From contig NZ_NRSJ01000004.1 in NCBI RefSeq assembly GCF_016584085.1, forward strand, positions 62,001-126,000: 64,000 nucleotides of DNA, in the 5' to 3' direction. Both the position numbers and the translations under genes were made by a program. This DNA comes from Halochromatium glycolicum. GTDB taxonomy: Bacteria; Pseudomonadota; Gammaproteobacteria; Chromatiales; Chromatiaceae. Under the pieces are notes generated by a model. The model was given only the letters and a program-made list of their open reading frames with translations, had not been told where the DNA came from and searched no databases. This document shows, one piece after another, positions 37,901 through 51,360 of this stretch (position 1 is the first letter of the stretch; each line of letters opens with the position of its first letter).

Positions 37901-38261
37901 GGCTTCCTCATCCCGGGCAAGTGAGTACTCGATCCGGGCAGCGGAGCAGTCGATGCCCCGGCAGCCGCCTGGCTGCCACGACGCCGATGGCGCCAAATGC
38001 CACAGAACTAGCCGCACCGGAACGGGCGACCCCGCACGCGACTCGACAGCGCTCGGTCAGTTCCTCCTGACCACAAGGGAAGGCTATGCTGTCGCCCGAC
38101 TGTCCAAGCGCGCCGCTGCCCGCTGGCTCCCATACGCGGACACCATTGAAGCCATCCGCGTCATCGCGCTCATCGGCCGGGATCGCAGCCAAACCGAGCC
38201 CCAATACGCCACCAGCCTGCGTTGCGAGAGCTGGGAGGTCCCATTCGTCGAGATCCGGTGG
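34962..38261 (+). pseudogene. Decayed exonuclease-RecQ-UvrD fusion helicase gene
   Basis: Pieces of one large multidomain helicase appear in order, in different frames. 34962-35157: RNase T/DnaQ-like start (DRSVLLDLETGADGRVHKIG). 35160-36291: RecQ core without Walker A ([50 protein letters not shown]). After a shift near 36285: RecQ C-terminal part, then UvrD N-terminus with Walker A LAGPGAGKTRVVVHR and TYHGFAMRLTG (to about 37345). After a deletion: GRVFYVGMTRARETLTLFEI (37560 on). Last, 38085-38261: VIALIGRDRSQTEP and CESWEVPFVEIRW. At least three frame changes and two large deletions rule out a working enzyme. Confidence 0.82.
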
Positions 38262-38566
38262 TGTTGCTGGCAACAGCCTGCTGATGGCAACGGGTCCCGC
38301 CCTTGCAACAGCAACGAGTCCCCGGCTGGTTTGGGCTGAAAAAGGCTGAGGTCGGCACCGCGAGCCCTTCCAGTGGTGCTCAGCGGCTCGACTGCGATTC
38401 TGCACCGCTTAGGACGCGTCTCGCTGCCTTTGGAAACGGGACCAATGCCCCGGCTTGAATACGCTGTGGTGGCCTCTACGCACTCGTCCTGGGCGGTGAG
38501 CGAGGGGCGCGGGCACGTGCGACCATGGTCGCTGCTACCTTTTTCCACCGAGATGGTTCCTGTCTG
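38262..38566. other. Intergenic, no gene recognised
   Basis: Between the helicase relic and the DUF2490 gene. Short frames on both strands show no domain motifs. It contains the upstream region of the next gene but no clear promoter boxes. Confidence 0.4.
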
Positions 38567-39232
38567 ATGAACTGGTTGCTGAGAAGACGATGGGCATGCT
38601 GGGCGGGCTGGCTGCTACTGTTGTTTCACGTGCCGACGCTGATGGCGGCCCAGGATGCGGGTGGCAGCTACAACCTGTTGCTGAAGAAGTCGTTAAACGA
38701 GGACTGGTTCCTGATCTCGCGCTCGAATCTGGCCTCGCGGAACAACTTTGGGGACAACTTCCTGGGCTACACGGGCCTCGGCGTCGGTTACCAGCTCACG
38801 CCCAGTTTCAGCCTGCGGGCTGGCTATCGCCGTGCCTGGTTTCGCTTTACCGATGAATGGCAGCCGGAGAACCGTGGCTATCTGGAGGGCTACTTCGCCG
38901 AGCGCATCAACGGCTTTCGCGTGAGCAATCGGGCCAGAGTCGAATTCCGGCGGTTCGACTGGCGCGACGACGACGTCCGGCTACGTAACGAGCTCGCCAT
39001 CGAGGCGCCCTGGTCGCTGACACCGTTGAGACTCAAGCCGTACCTCGAAGAGGAGGTCTTCTTCAGCACCCGCGCTGGCCGGATCGAGGCCAACTGGCTC
39101 GGCGGTGGGCTGGCGTGGCGTCCGGTAGAGGGCGTCAAGCTCAAGCTCGGCTACCGCTGGAATCGCTTTCGCGTCGGCGACGATTGGAACAACCGCAACG
39201 TGCTCGTCACCGGCATCAACCTGTTCTTCTGA
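38567..39232 (+). CDS. Outer-membrane beta-barrel protein, DUF2490 family
   Basis: A 221-residue exported protein with signal peptide MNWLLRRRWACWAGWLLLLF cut near AAQD. The rest alternates hydrophobic and polar residues in amphipathic strands: TGLGVGYQLTPSFSLRAGYR, RVEFRRFDWRDDDVRLRNEL, VKLKLGYRWNRF, ending VLVTGINLFF with C-terminal Phe as in outer-membrane porin-like barrels. This fits DUF2490. Ligand or function unknown. Start chosen at the ATG that opens the signal peptide. Confidence 0.8.
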   Translation: MNWLLRRRWACWAGWLLLLFHVPTLMAAQDAGGSYNLLLKKSLNEDWFLISRSNLASRNNFGDNFLGYTGLGVGYQLTPSFSLRAGYRRAWFRFTDEWQPENRGYLEGYFAERINGFRVSNRARVEFRRFDWRDDDVRLRNELAIEAPWSLTPLRLKPYLEEEVFFSTRAGRIEANWLGGGLAWRPVEGVKLKLGYRWNRFRVGDDWNNRNVLVTGINLFF

Positions 39233-39394
39233 CCTTTCAGGATGCAACCTTACTCACCGGCAACCCTGTCGGTGGGGGGCGCGTCACGGCGGTGCTCCAG
39301 GCGCTAGATGCGCCAGTGAACTCGGCCGCAGCAGTCCTCTGCAGCCTGCTGACCCCACCCGAATGCAGCAAGGTTGGCCACCAGTGCCTCAGCA

Positions 39395-40228
39395 TTAACG
39401 TTGGGGAAGAATCAATCGCTGCCCGACTTTCAGCATGTCGGCGTCTTTCAGCTCATCGCGATTGGCGTGGTAGATCGCTTCCCATCGATAACCATCGCCA
39501 AAGATCCGCTCTGCGATCTTCCAAAGAGAGTCTCCTGGCTGGACCAGGTAGGTATTGTTTCCGGTTTCCGCCTCCTCCATGATCTGAGCGCCAGACACTT
39601 GATTGGATGACTCTGCCTCCTGCGTTACCAAGGTCATCGAGACTTCTTTATGTAGCTCACGGAGATAGTCATCTTCAGCTGGCTCATCTGGCCTCGGTGT
39701 CGCCTCGACAAGCTCCCGCAGACGCTTGCGCCTCGAGTCGGGGGACAAGGCGACAGATGGCTGCAGAGCCTCTGTGTCGGTGCCCTTGATGCGATCAGAC
39801 GGAAGCGTGGACAGCGCGTCACGGACCGCCGATTTGATTGAATCGATGCGGTCGGCTCCATTGACTGCAGGCCTTGGCATGGACTGCTGTCCTGGCATCG
39901 ACGCCGTGCGATTCACATTGTCGGAGAGCTGTGGCGTGCTTGCCTCGGCCTCTTCTCGAACGAGTTCTTTATAGTCTTGTCGCTCGGACGCAATACGGTC
40001 CATATCGATATTGGGACGGTGCCTCGGCGGTGGGTGGTCGCTTGTCTCCGGCTCGAACGATTGACCTTCGATACCAAGGCCGGCCGGTTCGTTCAGCTCG
40101 CGCGACGCTGATGATACTGGTAGAGAGGAATCCGTAGCCTCGGACCAGACTGGCGCGCATGGGATCGCCCACAAGGCGATGAAAGAGAGAGCAAAAATAT
40201 GCTGGTGGCGAAGCGGATTGGTATCCAT
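39395..40228 (-). CDS. Exported protein with C-terminal LysM domain
   Basis: A 277-residue protein starting MDTNPLRHQHIFALSFIALW, a signal or anchor segment. A long polar, probably disordered region (30-220) precedes a LysM domain at the end: NTYLVQPGDSLWKIAERIFG, DGYRWEAIYHANRDEL and LKVGQRLILPQR. LysM binds peptidoglycan glycan. It is the third gene of the less GC-rich minus-strand block and starts 8 bp after the rhodanese stop. It may tether the other products to the wall. Confidence 0.85.
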   Translation of the reverse strand: MDTNPLRHQHIFALSFIALWAIPCAPVWSEATDSSLPVSSASRELNEPAGLGIEGQSFEPETSDHPPPRHRPNIDMDRIASERQDYKELVREEAEASTPQLSDNVNRTASMPGQQSMPRPAVNGADRIDSIKSAVRDALSTLPSDRIKGTDTEALQPSVALSPDSRRKRLRELVEATPRPDEPAEDDYLRELHKEVSMTLVTQEAESSNQVSGAQIMEEAETGNNTYLVQPGDSLWKIAERIFGDGYRWEAIYHANRDELKDADMLKVGQRLILPQR

Positions 40229-40236
40229 TTCGGCAG

Positions 40237-40890
40237 TCAGTTCGTCGGTACAACAGTCGTGAGCCCCAACAGCTGCCATAGCTGCATCCCTCCGCGGTAG
40301 TAGTGGAGCTTCTCGGGCGGGTACCCGAGCGCAAGGAGATTCTGAATAGCACGTGGGGACTGATCACACCATGGGCCATTGCAGAACAGCATCAAATGAA
40401 GAGCTGGCCGGAAGTCCCATTGCCCCATGTCCTCTACTGCACCCAAGGCCATCAGTATTCTAGCGGTATGCGGGTTGTCTGGGCCGTCTGTGAGCAGCGT
40501 CCACGGAATATTGACGGACCCGGGAATGGTGCCCTTCTGAAACCACTCCGGTAGTCTCGAATCGATGAGTAGACCCTCACCGGTGCGGACCTTGCCGATC
40601 AGGAAATCCATGAGTTCCAACTCGCCGACGGTCTCGACGCCGACGGCAGCTTGCATTGGATGAATGCAGAACGGTGGACAAGGACGCGATGTCTTCGTGA
40701 AGCTATTATTCAGGTGATGCTCGGTGTCTTGAATTCGCTCGATCCGAATTTGCTTGCCTTCATAGGTAATATCCACATAAGGTAGATTGGGTGCCAAATT
40801 AACCTCTCGGGCGAACAGCTGCTCGGCACACGCGAGCGATACCACTATGATCGGCAAGAGGTCAAAAATAGCTCGGTGCCTTTTTTTCAT
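40237..40890 (-). CDS. Exported rhodanese-like protein
   Basis: A 217-residue protein. ATG 40890 has GGAG eight bases upstream and gives a basic, hydrophobic export signal (MKKRHRAIFDLLPIIVVSLA). The rhodanese fold is seen in LLIDSRLPEWFQKGTIPGSV NIP-like sequence (108-130), and the active loop LMLFCNGPWCDQSPRAI has Cys170 and a second Cys175. An unusual CPPFC pair (71-75) lies before the domain. It may transfer or sense sulfane sulfur or redox state in the periplasm. ATG 40902 or 40926 are alternative starts. Confidence 0.85.
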   Translation of the reverse strand: MKKRHRAIFDLLPIIVVSLACAEQLFAREVNLAPNLPYVDITYEGKQIRIERIQDTEHHLNNSFTKTSRPCPPFCIHPMQAAVGVETVGELELMDFLIGKVRTGEGLLIDSRLPEWFQKGTIPGSVNIPWTLLTDGPDNPHTARILMALGAVEDMGQWDFRPALHLMLFCNGPWCDQSPRAIQNLLALGYPPEKLHYYRGGMQLWQLLGLTTVVPTN

Positions 40891-40978
40891 TCTCTTCTCC
40901 ATATCTAATAGCGCAGTACGGCGCATTAAAATGAGGTTTTATTGCTGGTAATTGGGGGTGCAGCTCATTACTTTGCAA

Positions 40979-42655
40979 TTATTCTAGCCCCTCGAGCAAG
41001 CTTAACTTGTTTAACTGTCTCTGCGCGCCCAGTTCATTCCCGCGCGCCCGTTCCTCTTTGGCGAAGCGTCTCAGTTTGGCGCGGATGGCCCGCAACCCTG
41101 ATTGCACCTCTTGGTTGCCCGGGTCGATTCGCAGGACCTTGCGATAGGCATAGAGTGCGTTGTTGAACCGAGGCGCTACTAACCGGTCGGCTTCCAGATG
41201 GGCTTCGGCCATGGACAGCAACAAGCGCACCTCGGTAGAAACCAGTATCTGTTCATCGGTATCAGGTTCGCTGAGCGGCTGGCTGGTGTCGTCCGGTTCG
41301 TCACCTGAAACTCCCGCTTCATTACCAGCCTCGATATTGCTAACAGTTAGCGCAGCTACGTCAGCGATCTCGAGCGGGCGCGCTCCGACCACCGTAGCCG
41401 ACGGCGAGCGATCCGCTTCCCCTGTCGCCATCTGCATTGCTACCGAATCGTCATCCACCTCTACTAACCGGCTGTTCGGACTGCTGCGCGTGATACCCTC
41501 GGGCGTGACTGCTGGGCCTAGATCAGTCCCGACCTCTGGCCGGGGTGGCTTTCGCTGGTCAACGACTAGCCATCCGAGGCCAACCGCGATGCCAAGCCCT
41601 AGGAGCGATATCGCGCGTAACCGATAGCGCTGAAGCCCGGGTGTCTTGCGCCTAGTCTCTCGAGCCTCGTTCTCGGTTCGCAAGCGTCGGTTGTCGCCCG
41701 GTTTGAGCTCGGAGTCATTGGAGGGTCGTTCCGCCGTGGAAGTCGCTGTCTCGTTCAGTCGTTGACTCCAGACAGGGGATGACTCGTGGTCGCAAGTCGA
41801 CTCCTTGCTTGGAACGGGTATTGGACTCGATCCGGTTTCTACTGGCGGTTCTCCAGCAAGCAGCATGGCCGAGGCTGCCCGCTTCACGGCCTCCGGCGAG
41901 ATCTTGGCCTCACCTGCTTCTTCCGCTAGGAAGAGCGCTAGGTTGAGGAGTGCCAGAACCCGGCCAGGATTCGCTTCCGAATATTGAGTGAGCGCCTCGA
42001 CCGCGTCCGGACAGCAGACATCAAGGCGCCTACAGCCGGCCGCCCGCATCCTATGACGTATCAGAGCGGCGACCTCCGATGCTTGGAAGGGCGCTAGACG
42101 GTAGTGCGTCCAAAATGCATCGACGCCTCGTGCCACCGACCACTCTTTGAGTCGATCCTTCAGCAGGGCTTGCCCCGACAACAGTATAGACGGCGCCCTT
42201 CCGGAAACACCTGAGAGTTGCGTGAGGTCAAAAAGGAAGCCCAATACTTCGTCTGTTAAAGCCTGGGCTTCGTCAAAAAGGAGGATCCAGCGAGGCTCTG
42301 ACGCCGAACTCAGCAGGAGCTGTTGGCAGCTCAGTGTCGGGTCCTGACTTCCTTCATCATCACCGTTTCTTTCGACACCCCCGCAGGTGCTCGCTAGCGA
42401 TGCGATTGATGTCAAGGGTGTCGGAAATACTGCGACTCGTAGCAGCGATCGGCGCAACTGGTCCGCTAGCCGATACAACAGCATGGTCTTGCCCGTGCCC
42501 GGAGGCGCCGTGAGCAATGAGACACTGCCCGATTCAGGGACATTGGCCAGTAACTGCGCGAACAGCACCTCCTGGTTCGAGGCTGGGTAGACAAAGCGCT
42601 CATCAAACGCCCCCCGAAAAGGGTCTTCGCAGCAGCCGAACCTAGCCCAGACCAT
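40979..42655 (-). CDS. ExeA-like AAA+ ATPase with membrane helix and C-terminal helical repeats
   Basis: A 558-residue protein. The N-terminal domain resembles ExeA/GspA/MshM ATPases: MVWARFGCCEDPFRGAFDER, Walker A APPGTGKT (50-57), Walker B WILLFDEAQAL (123-133), LLSGQALLKDRL and RLAPFQASEVAALIRHRM. A Ser/Glu-rich linker leads to one membrane helix (347-366, SLLGLGIAVGLGWLVV). The C-terminus after about 470 is helical and TPR-like (LLLSMAEAHLEADRLVAPRF then YRKVLRIDPGNQEVQ). The layout looks like an MshM-type ATPase joined to an MshN-like periplasmic part. It heads the block with the rhodanese and LysM genes. Confidence 0.85.
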   Translation of the reverse strand: MVWARFGCCEDPFRGAFDERFVYPASNQEVLFAQLLANVPESGSVSLLTAPPGTGKTMLLYRLADQLRRSLLRVAVFPTPLTSIASLASTCGGVERNGDDEGSQDPTLSCQQLLLSSASEPRWILLFDEAQALTDEVLGFLFDLTQLSGVSGRAPSILLSGQALLKDRLKEWSVARGVDAFWTHYRLAPFQASEVAALIRHRMRAAGCRRLDVCCPDAVEALTQYSEANPGRVLALLNLALFLAEEAGEAKISPEAVKRAASAMLLAGEPPVETGSSPIPVPSKESTCDHESSPVWSQRLNETATSTAERPSNDSELKPGDNRRLRTENEARETRRKTPGLQRYRLRAISLLGLGIAVGLGWLVVDQRKPPRPEVGTDLGPAVTPEGITRSSPNSRLVEVDDDSVAMQMATGEADRSPSATVVGARPLEIADVAALTVSNIEAGNEAGVSGDEPDDTSQPLSEPDTDEQILVSTEVRLLLSMAEAHLEADRLVAPRFNNALYAYRKVLRIDPGNQEVQSGLRAIRAKLRRFAKEERARGNELGAQRQLNKLSLLEGLE

Positions 42656-42807
42656 AATCAGCTAATACCTACCCCGATTCTCAACTTGCGAGAGATACTC
42701 TACCGCTTTCCTCGCTGTACAGCACGCCGGACGAGTGATCGGCGGACCTCGCTTGTCGGAAGCGCCGCACGGGTTTGGTGGTGCGACAGTAGTCGATTGC
42801 TCCGTGG

Positions 42808-45732
<2,925 letters not shown>

Positions 45733-45737
45733 CGGGA

Positions 45738-46082
45738 TCAGGTGTCTGCCAGCGCATCTTGCGCGTTGAGCAATGGCGAATGCTCGCGCGCGATGATTTG
45801 ACGAAAGCGTGGGCTCAGGCTCGCCCAGTCGACCAGATCGACCCGCCAGGGCAGGTCCGATTCCGAGAACGCCTCCTTGGCTTCTGCCATCGCGGCGATC
45901 GGGACGGGTTCATCGCCGAGGATGGCGAGATCGAGGTCGGAGTAGGGACGCGCTGTTCCTCGAACCCGCGAGCCGAAGGCCCAGACCGACCGGTCGGGCA
46001 GGGTTCGGCGCAGGATCGCGTGGACGATTCGCCATTGCTCGGCGGTGATGTCGATCGGCGGTGCCGGTTCGCTGTCGCTCAT
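45738..46082 (-). CDS. MNT-type nucleotidyltransferase (HEPN-MNT antitoxin)
   Basis: A 114-residue minimal nucleotidyltransferase with [20 protein letters not shown], the GSxxRG and DxD core. In HEPN-MNT pairs this protein adds AMP units to the HEPN RNase and neutralises it. It overlaps the HEPN-like gene by ATGA, the usual paired arrangement. A domestic role in RNA modification cannot be excluded. Confidence 0.88.
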   Translation of the reverse strand: MSDSEPAPPIDITAEQWRIVHAILRRTLPDRSVWAFGSRVRGTARPYSDLDLAILGDEPVPIAAMAEAKEAFSESDLPWRVDLVDWASLSPRFRQIIAREHSPLLNAQDALADT

Positions 46083-46483
46083 CTCAGCCGTTCTGCCAGC
46101 TTGCCGTAGAGGTACTCCGCTTCGTTAAGGAATGCAGGAATGCCAGCGACCACTTGCAGCGCGGTGTCCTCGTCATAGGTATGGCTGGTTCGGGCGCGCA
46201 TCTCGCGATAGCTCCGCCATGCGGTCCAGTCACCGCGCAGCAGTCCTTGCTCGTTGCCTACACGGATCAGGTCCTGGAAGGTCAGCGCATGGATCGCGTC
46301 GGGGGAGGCAGCGGTCGCCGCGAGCCAGCGCCGCAACAGCTTGTGGCTGAGCTCGTAGGTGAACTCGAAACGCTGGATCAGACCATCGCGGATCTGGGTG
46401 TCCGCCGTGTCCTGCTGATAGCGGATCAGCCCTTCGCGCAGGCGTGCGACGGCCTTCTCCAGCGGTGTGATGTCGATGATCAT
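46079..46483 (-). CDS. HEPN-like nucleotidyltransferase substrate-binding protein (HI0074 family)
   Basis: A 134-residue all-helical protein from ATG 46483 (MIIDITPLEKAVARLREGLI). FEFTYELSHKLLRRWL and the motif RARTSHTYDE (an R-x4-H of HEPN RNases) identify the HI0074/HEPN partner family. With the downstream MNT gene it forms a likely toxin-antitoxin pair. A longer start at 46510 is possible. Confidence 0.85.
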   Translation of the reverse strand: MIIDITPLEKAVARLREGLIRYQQDTADTQIRDGLIQRFEFTYELSHKLLRRWLAATAASPDAIHALTFQDLIRVGNEQGLLRGDWTAWRSYREMRARTSHTYDEDTALQVVAGIPAFLNEAEYLYGKLAERLR

Positions 46484-46528
46484 GCTGTCATCGTGCCAAG
46501 ACCCCAGCACGCGCTAGGCGAAACCTGA

Positions 46529-47404
46529 CTATTGCGAGCCGCGGTCAAGCAGTGATGCATGACGCTCGGCCTTGAGCGCCTCGACCTCGGCTTCGAGGCG
46601 CTCGACCCGATCGACGAGCGCCTCCCAATCCTCGATCGAGATCGCGCCAGCAGGGGACGCAGCGGCCGCTTTCGCGGTCGATGCGGCTTGATTTCGCGGT
46701 TCGAGCCTGGGCTCTCCGCAGAGCAGGTGCGCGAAGCGCTGTTCGCGCCGGCCGCCTTCGCGCTCCAGCTCGCGCACCAGTGGTGGGTTGTGATGGGCGA
46801 GCTGGTCGAGTGTCGTCTGCACCGCAGCCAGACTGTCGAAATCCGCGAGCCTTGCGCTGTGGGTGCGCAGTTCGCCGGGGGTTTGCGGACCGCGAAGCAT
46901 CAGCACGCACAGCAGCGCCTGCTGTTGGCGGTCGAGCATGAAATGACCGGTGAGCTTGTGATCGAAGCGCTCGCTGCGGCCGGTGAAGCTCGCATGCACC
47001 AGCCCGCGGTCGCGCAGTTGGCCAACGCAGTGGCCGACCTCACCGGGCGTGAGCTTCATCACCGGGTCGCGCGCGCTCTTCTGATTGCAGGCAGTGACCA
47101 GTGCGTTCAGCGTCAGTGGATACTGGTCCGGCGTGGTGCGCTGCTTCTCCATCAGGCAGCCGAGCACGCGCGCCTCGAGCGGCGTGAGCATCGCCTCGCT
47201 GGACTCGGCCTCATCGGATATCAGTTCGTTCGCCGCCGCGGCCTCGCCCGGTTGTCCATGCTCGGTGCCTTGGCTCGCATCCCGCTCTGGATGGTCGTTC
47301 GCGCTGGCGGGGCTTGTCTCGCGCTCGGCTTCGCGCTCGCTCTCCGGGGTGAGAGCGTGGCCGGTCCTGAGATCGCCGTAGGGATTGGCGGGTGCGCTGC
47401 TCAC
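46529..47404 (-). CDS. YceH family (DUF480) protein
   Basis: A 291-residue protein. A polar, unstructured extension of about 70 residues precedes the DUF480 double winged-helix core: LTPLEARVLGCLMEKQRTTP, LTLNALVTACNQKSARDPVM, and LCVLMLRGPQTPGELRTHSA. A C-terminal helix (EDWEALVDRVERLEAEVEAL) is coiled-coil-like. Function is not established. GTG 47404 follows the fabA stop directly (TGAGTG), so translation is probably coupled. Confidence 0.9.
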   Translation of the reverse strand: MSSAPANPYGDLRTGHALTPESEREAERETSPASANDHPERDASQGTEHGQPGEAAAANELISDEAESSEAMLTPLEARVLGCLMEKQRTTPDQYPLTLNALVTACNQKSARDPVMKLTPGEVGHCVGQLRDRGLVHASFTGRSERFDHKLTGHFMLDRQQQALLCVLMLRGPQTPGELRTHSARLADFDSLAAVQTTLDQLAHHNPPLVRELEREGGRREQRFAHLLCGEPRLEPRNQAASTAKAAAASPAGAISIEDWEALVDRVERLEAEVEALKAERHASLLDRGSQ

Positions 47405-47920
47405 TCAGAAGCCCTCGGTCGAGGTGAACAGGCCGACGCGCAGGTCCTTGGCGGTATAGATCACGCGGCCGTCGACGTCCATGGTGCCATCGGCGATGCC
47501 AAGGACGAGCTTGCGGGTGATGACCCGCTTCATGTCGACGCGGTAGGTGACCTTCTCAGCGCTCGGCAGGACCTGGCCGGTGAACTTGACCTCGCCGACG
47601 CCGAGCGCGCGGCCATGGCCGGGATTGCCGATCCAGGCGAGGTAGAAGCCGACGATCTGCCACATCGCATCGAGCCCGAGGCAGCCGGGCATGACCGGGT
47701 CGCCGGGGAAATGGCAGCCGAAGAACCAGAGCTCGGGCTTGATGTCGAGCTCGGCGATGATCTCACCCTTGTCGTACTCGCCGCCGTGATCGGCGATCCG
47801 AATCACGCGATCCATCATCAGCATGTTCGGCACCGGCAGCTGGGCGTTGCCGGGCCCGAACATCTCGCCGTAACCACAGGCGAGCAGCTGCTCGCGATCG
47901 AAGGATTCGGTTCTACTCAT
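47405..47920 (-). CDS. fabA: 3-hydroxydecanoyl-ACP dehydratase/isomerase
   Basis: A 171-residue FabA. The active site is in [20 protein letters not shown] (catalytic His and, further on, Asp), with [12 protein letters not shown] at the start and [20 protein letters not shown] later. It introduces the cis double bond for unsaturated fatty acids in the cytoplasm. FabB is not nearby. It lies 45 bp after proS and is coupled to yceH. Confidence 0.96.
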   Translation of the reverse strand: MSRTESFDREQLLACGYGEMFGPGNAQLPVPNMLMMDRVIRIADHGGEYDKGEIIAELDIKPELWFFGCHFPGDPVMPGCLGLDAMWQIVGFYLAWIGNPGHGRALGVGEVKFTGQVLPSAEKVTYRVDMKRVITRKLVLGIADGTMDVDGRVIYTAKDLRVGLFTSTEGF

Positions 47921-47965
47921 TGGCTGTCGAAGGTGCGTCTCAGTAAGGGGCGATAAGGAAAAGGA

Positions 47966-49693
<1,728 letters not shown>

Positions 49694-49792
49694 GGGCGTG
49701 GCCGGCTAAGGCGCAAAGCGCACCAGTCTAGCGATGGGGTGGGGCGGCGACAATATCGTGATGCGGCCGCCCGGGCACGGGTAGGCGGTCGA

Positions 49793-50419
49793 TCAACCCT
49801 CGAATGCCTTCTCCAACGCCTCGAGATCGGTCGCCTCGAGATACGCCTTCAGGGTGTCCGCGCCGGCTCCCTGACGGCCGTCGAGCTGCAACAGGATGTT
49901 GTTGCCGATGATCAAGGATAGCTTCGCCGAGCCCTCGTCGCTCGGCTCGAGCAATCCGCGGTAGCCCTCATACACATAGGTCCCGAGACCATCGCCGCCC
50001 TGCGCCAACAGCGGCATCTGCATCAATCCGCTGACGAAGCCCATGAACGGCGAGTTGGCGCTGATGGTCAGCGTGACCTCGGCGCCGCTGTCATCATTGG
50101 TATAGGTGCGCGTGAGCATCTTTCCGGTCAGCGCGGCCGCAAGCCCGCCGCTTTGGGCCGAGGCGTCCTCGGCGCTCCAGCCCGGTAACGGCTTCGGGAA
50201 CAGCCGGAGCTGCTGCTCGGTCTGCTGCTGACGGATCTGCGCGATGGCGACATTGAGCGCCTCGATCGCCACCCCCCTATCGCCGTCGGCATAGGCGCGG
50301 CGGGCGGTATCGATCTGATCGAGCACCGGGTCGGCGCCCAGGACCGCGGGGCTGGCGACCAAGATGGCAAGCAAGCTGGCCGCACCGTGCCGAAGCAGAG
50401 CGGGGGATATACGAGGCAT
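49793..50419 (-). CDS. Exported conserved protein of unknown function
   Basis: A 208-residue protein with signal peptide ending near SPAVLGADP. A helical segment (QIDTARRAYADGDRGVAIEA) is followed by a beta-rich domain (KMLTRTYTNDDSGAEVTLTI, SANSPFMGFVSGLMQMP). No catalytic motifs. It lies 30 bp after phaB and may be cotranscribed, though a link to polyhydroxybutyrate is only positional. Confidence 0.78.
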   Translation of the reverse strand: MPRISPALLRHGAASLLAILVASPAVLGADPVLDQIDTARRAYADGDRGVAIEALNVAIAQIRQQQTEQQLRLFPKPLPGWSAEDASAQSGGLAAALTGKMLTRTYTNDDSGAEVTLTISANSPFMGFVSGLMQMPLLAQGGDGLGTYVYEGYRGLLEPSDEGSAKLSLIIGNNILLQLDGRQGAGADTLKAYLEATDLEALEKAFEG

Positions 50420-50449
50420 GATCAGTCCTCCGGGACCCAGGGGTGAGGC

Positions 50450-51172
50450 TCAATACATATGCTGTCCGCCATTCACCGACAGCGTCGTGCCGGTGATGAA
50501 GTCGGCCTCGTCAGCAACCAGGAAGACGACGGCGCGCGCGATGTCCTCGGGCTTGCCGAGGCGCCCAACGGGAATCCGGGAGACGATCTTTTCGAGCACA
50601 TTGGCTGGCACCGAACGCACCATATCGGTATCGACATAGCCGGGCGCGACGGCGTTGACGGTGACCCCCTTGGCCGCCCCTTCCTGCGCAAGCGCCTTGG
50701 TGAAGCCGTGGATGCCGGATTTGGCTGCTGCATAGTTGACCTGGCCGTATTGGCCAGCCTGGCCGTTGATCGAGCCGATGTTGACGATGCGCCCGAAGCC
50801 GCGCTCGCGCATCCCCTCGATCACAGTGCGGGCGCAGTTGAAGCAGGAGCCGAGGTTGGTGTCGATGACCTGCTGCCATTGATCTGGTCGCATCTTATGC
50901 AGGGTGCCGTCGCGGGTGATGCCGGCGTTATTGACGAGGATATCGACTGGTCCGACATCCTGTTCAATGCGTGCGATGCCGTCGGTGACCGCATCGAAGT
51001 CGGCAACGTCGAACTTGTAGGCCGGTATGCCAGTGCGAGCGCTGAACGCGGTCGCGGCCTGATCATTGCCAGCGTAGTTTGCGGCAACTTGGTAGCCCGC
51101 CGCCTTGAGGGCGACGCAGATCGCCTCCCCGATGCCGCGTGTACCGCCGGTGACCAATGCTGTTCGTGCCAT
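50450..51172 (-). CDS. phaB: Acetoacetyl-CoA reductase
   Basis: A 240-residue short-chain dehydrogenase: NADP-binding GGTRGIGEAICVAL, NNAGITRDGTLHKM, catalytic Ser in IVNIGSINGQAGQYGQVNYA, then YAAAKSG (Tyr/Lys). The NNAGITRD, GQFGQ-like and FSVNGGQHMY-type ending is typical of PhaB rather than FabG. It reduces acetoacetyl-CoA for polyhydroxybutyrate storage. No phaA or phaC is adjacent in this window. Confidence 0.92.
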   Translation of the reverse strand: MARTALVTGGTRGIGEAICVALKAAGYQVAANYAGNDQAATAFSARTGIPAYKFDVADFDAVTDGIARIEQDVGPVDILVNNAGITRDGTLHKMRPDQWQQVIDTNLGSCFNCARTVIEGMRERGFGRIVNIGSINGQAGQYGQVNYAAAKSGIHGFTKALAQEGAAKGVTVNAVAPGYVDTDMVRSVPANVLEKIVSRIPVGRLGKPEDIARAVVFLVADEADFITGTTLSVNGGQHMY

Positions 51173-51360
51173 CTGTTTTTCTCCCTTGGTGGGATCGGGC
51201 TGACTGCAGCGGCAGCGCTGCCCGATTGGAGCCGAGGCCGGTAATCGAGACGTTCCAGGGCATGGTACCGCACCAAGCGGGCAGTTGGGCGACGACGCCG
51301 CGGCGGTGGGCAGCTAGAATGGGGCGAGAACATAACGACAGGCCTGGAGGAGTGGCTGCT

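Noticed and set aside
39240-39390. Plus-strand fragment RVTAVLQALDAPVNSAAAVL downstream of the DUF2490 gene
   Set aside because: Too short and not tied to any recognisable family; may be chance.
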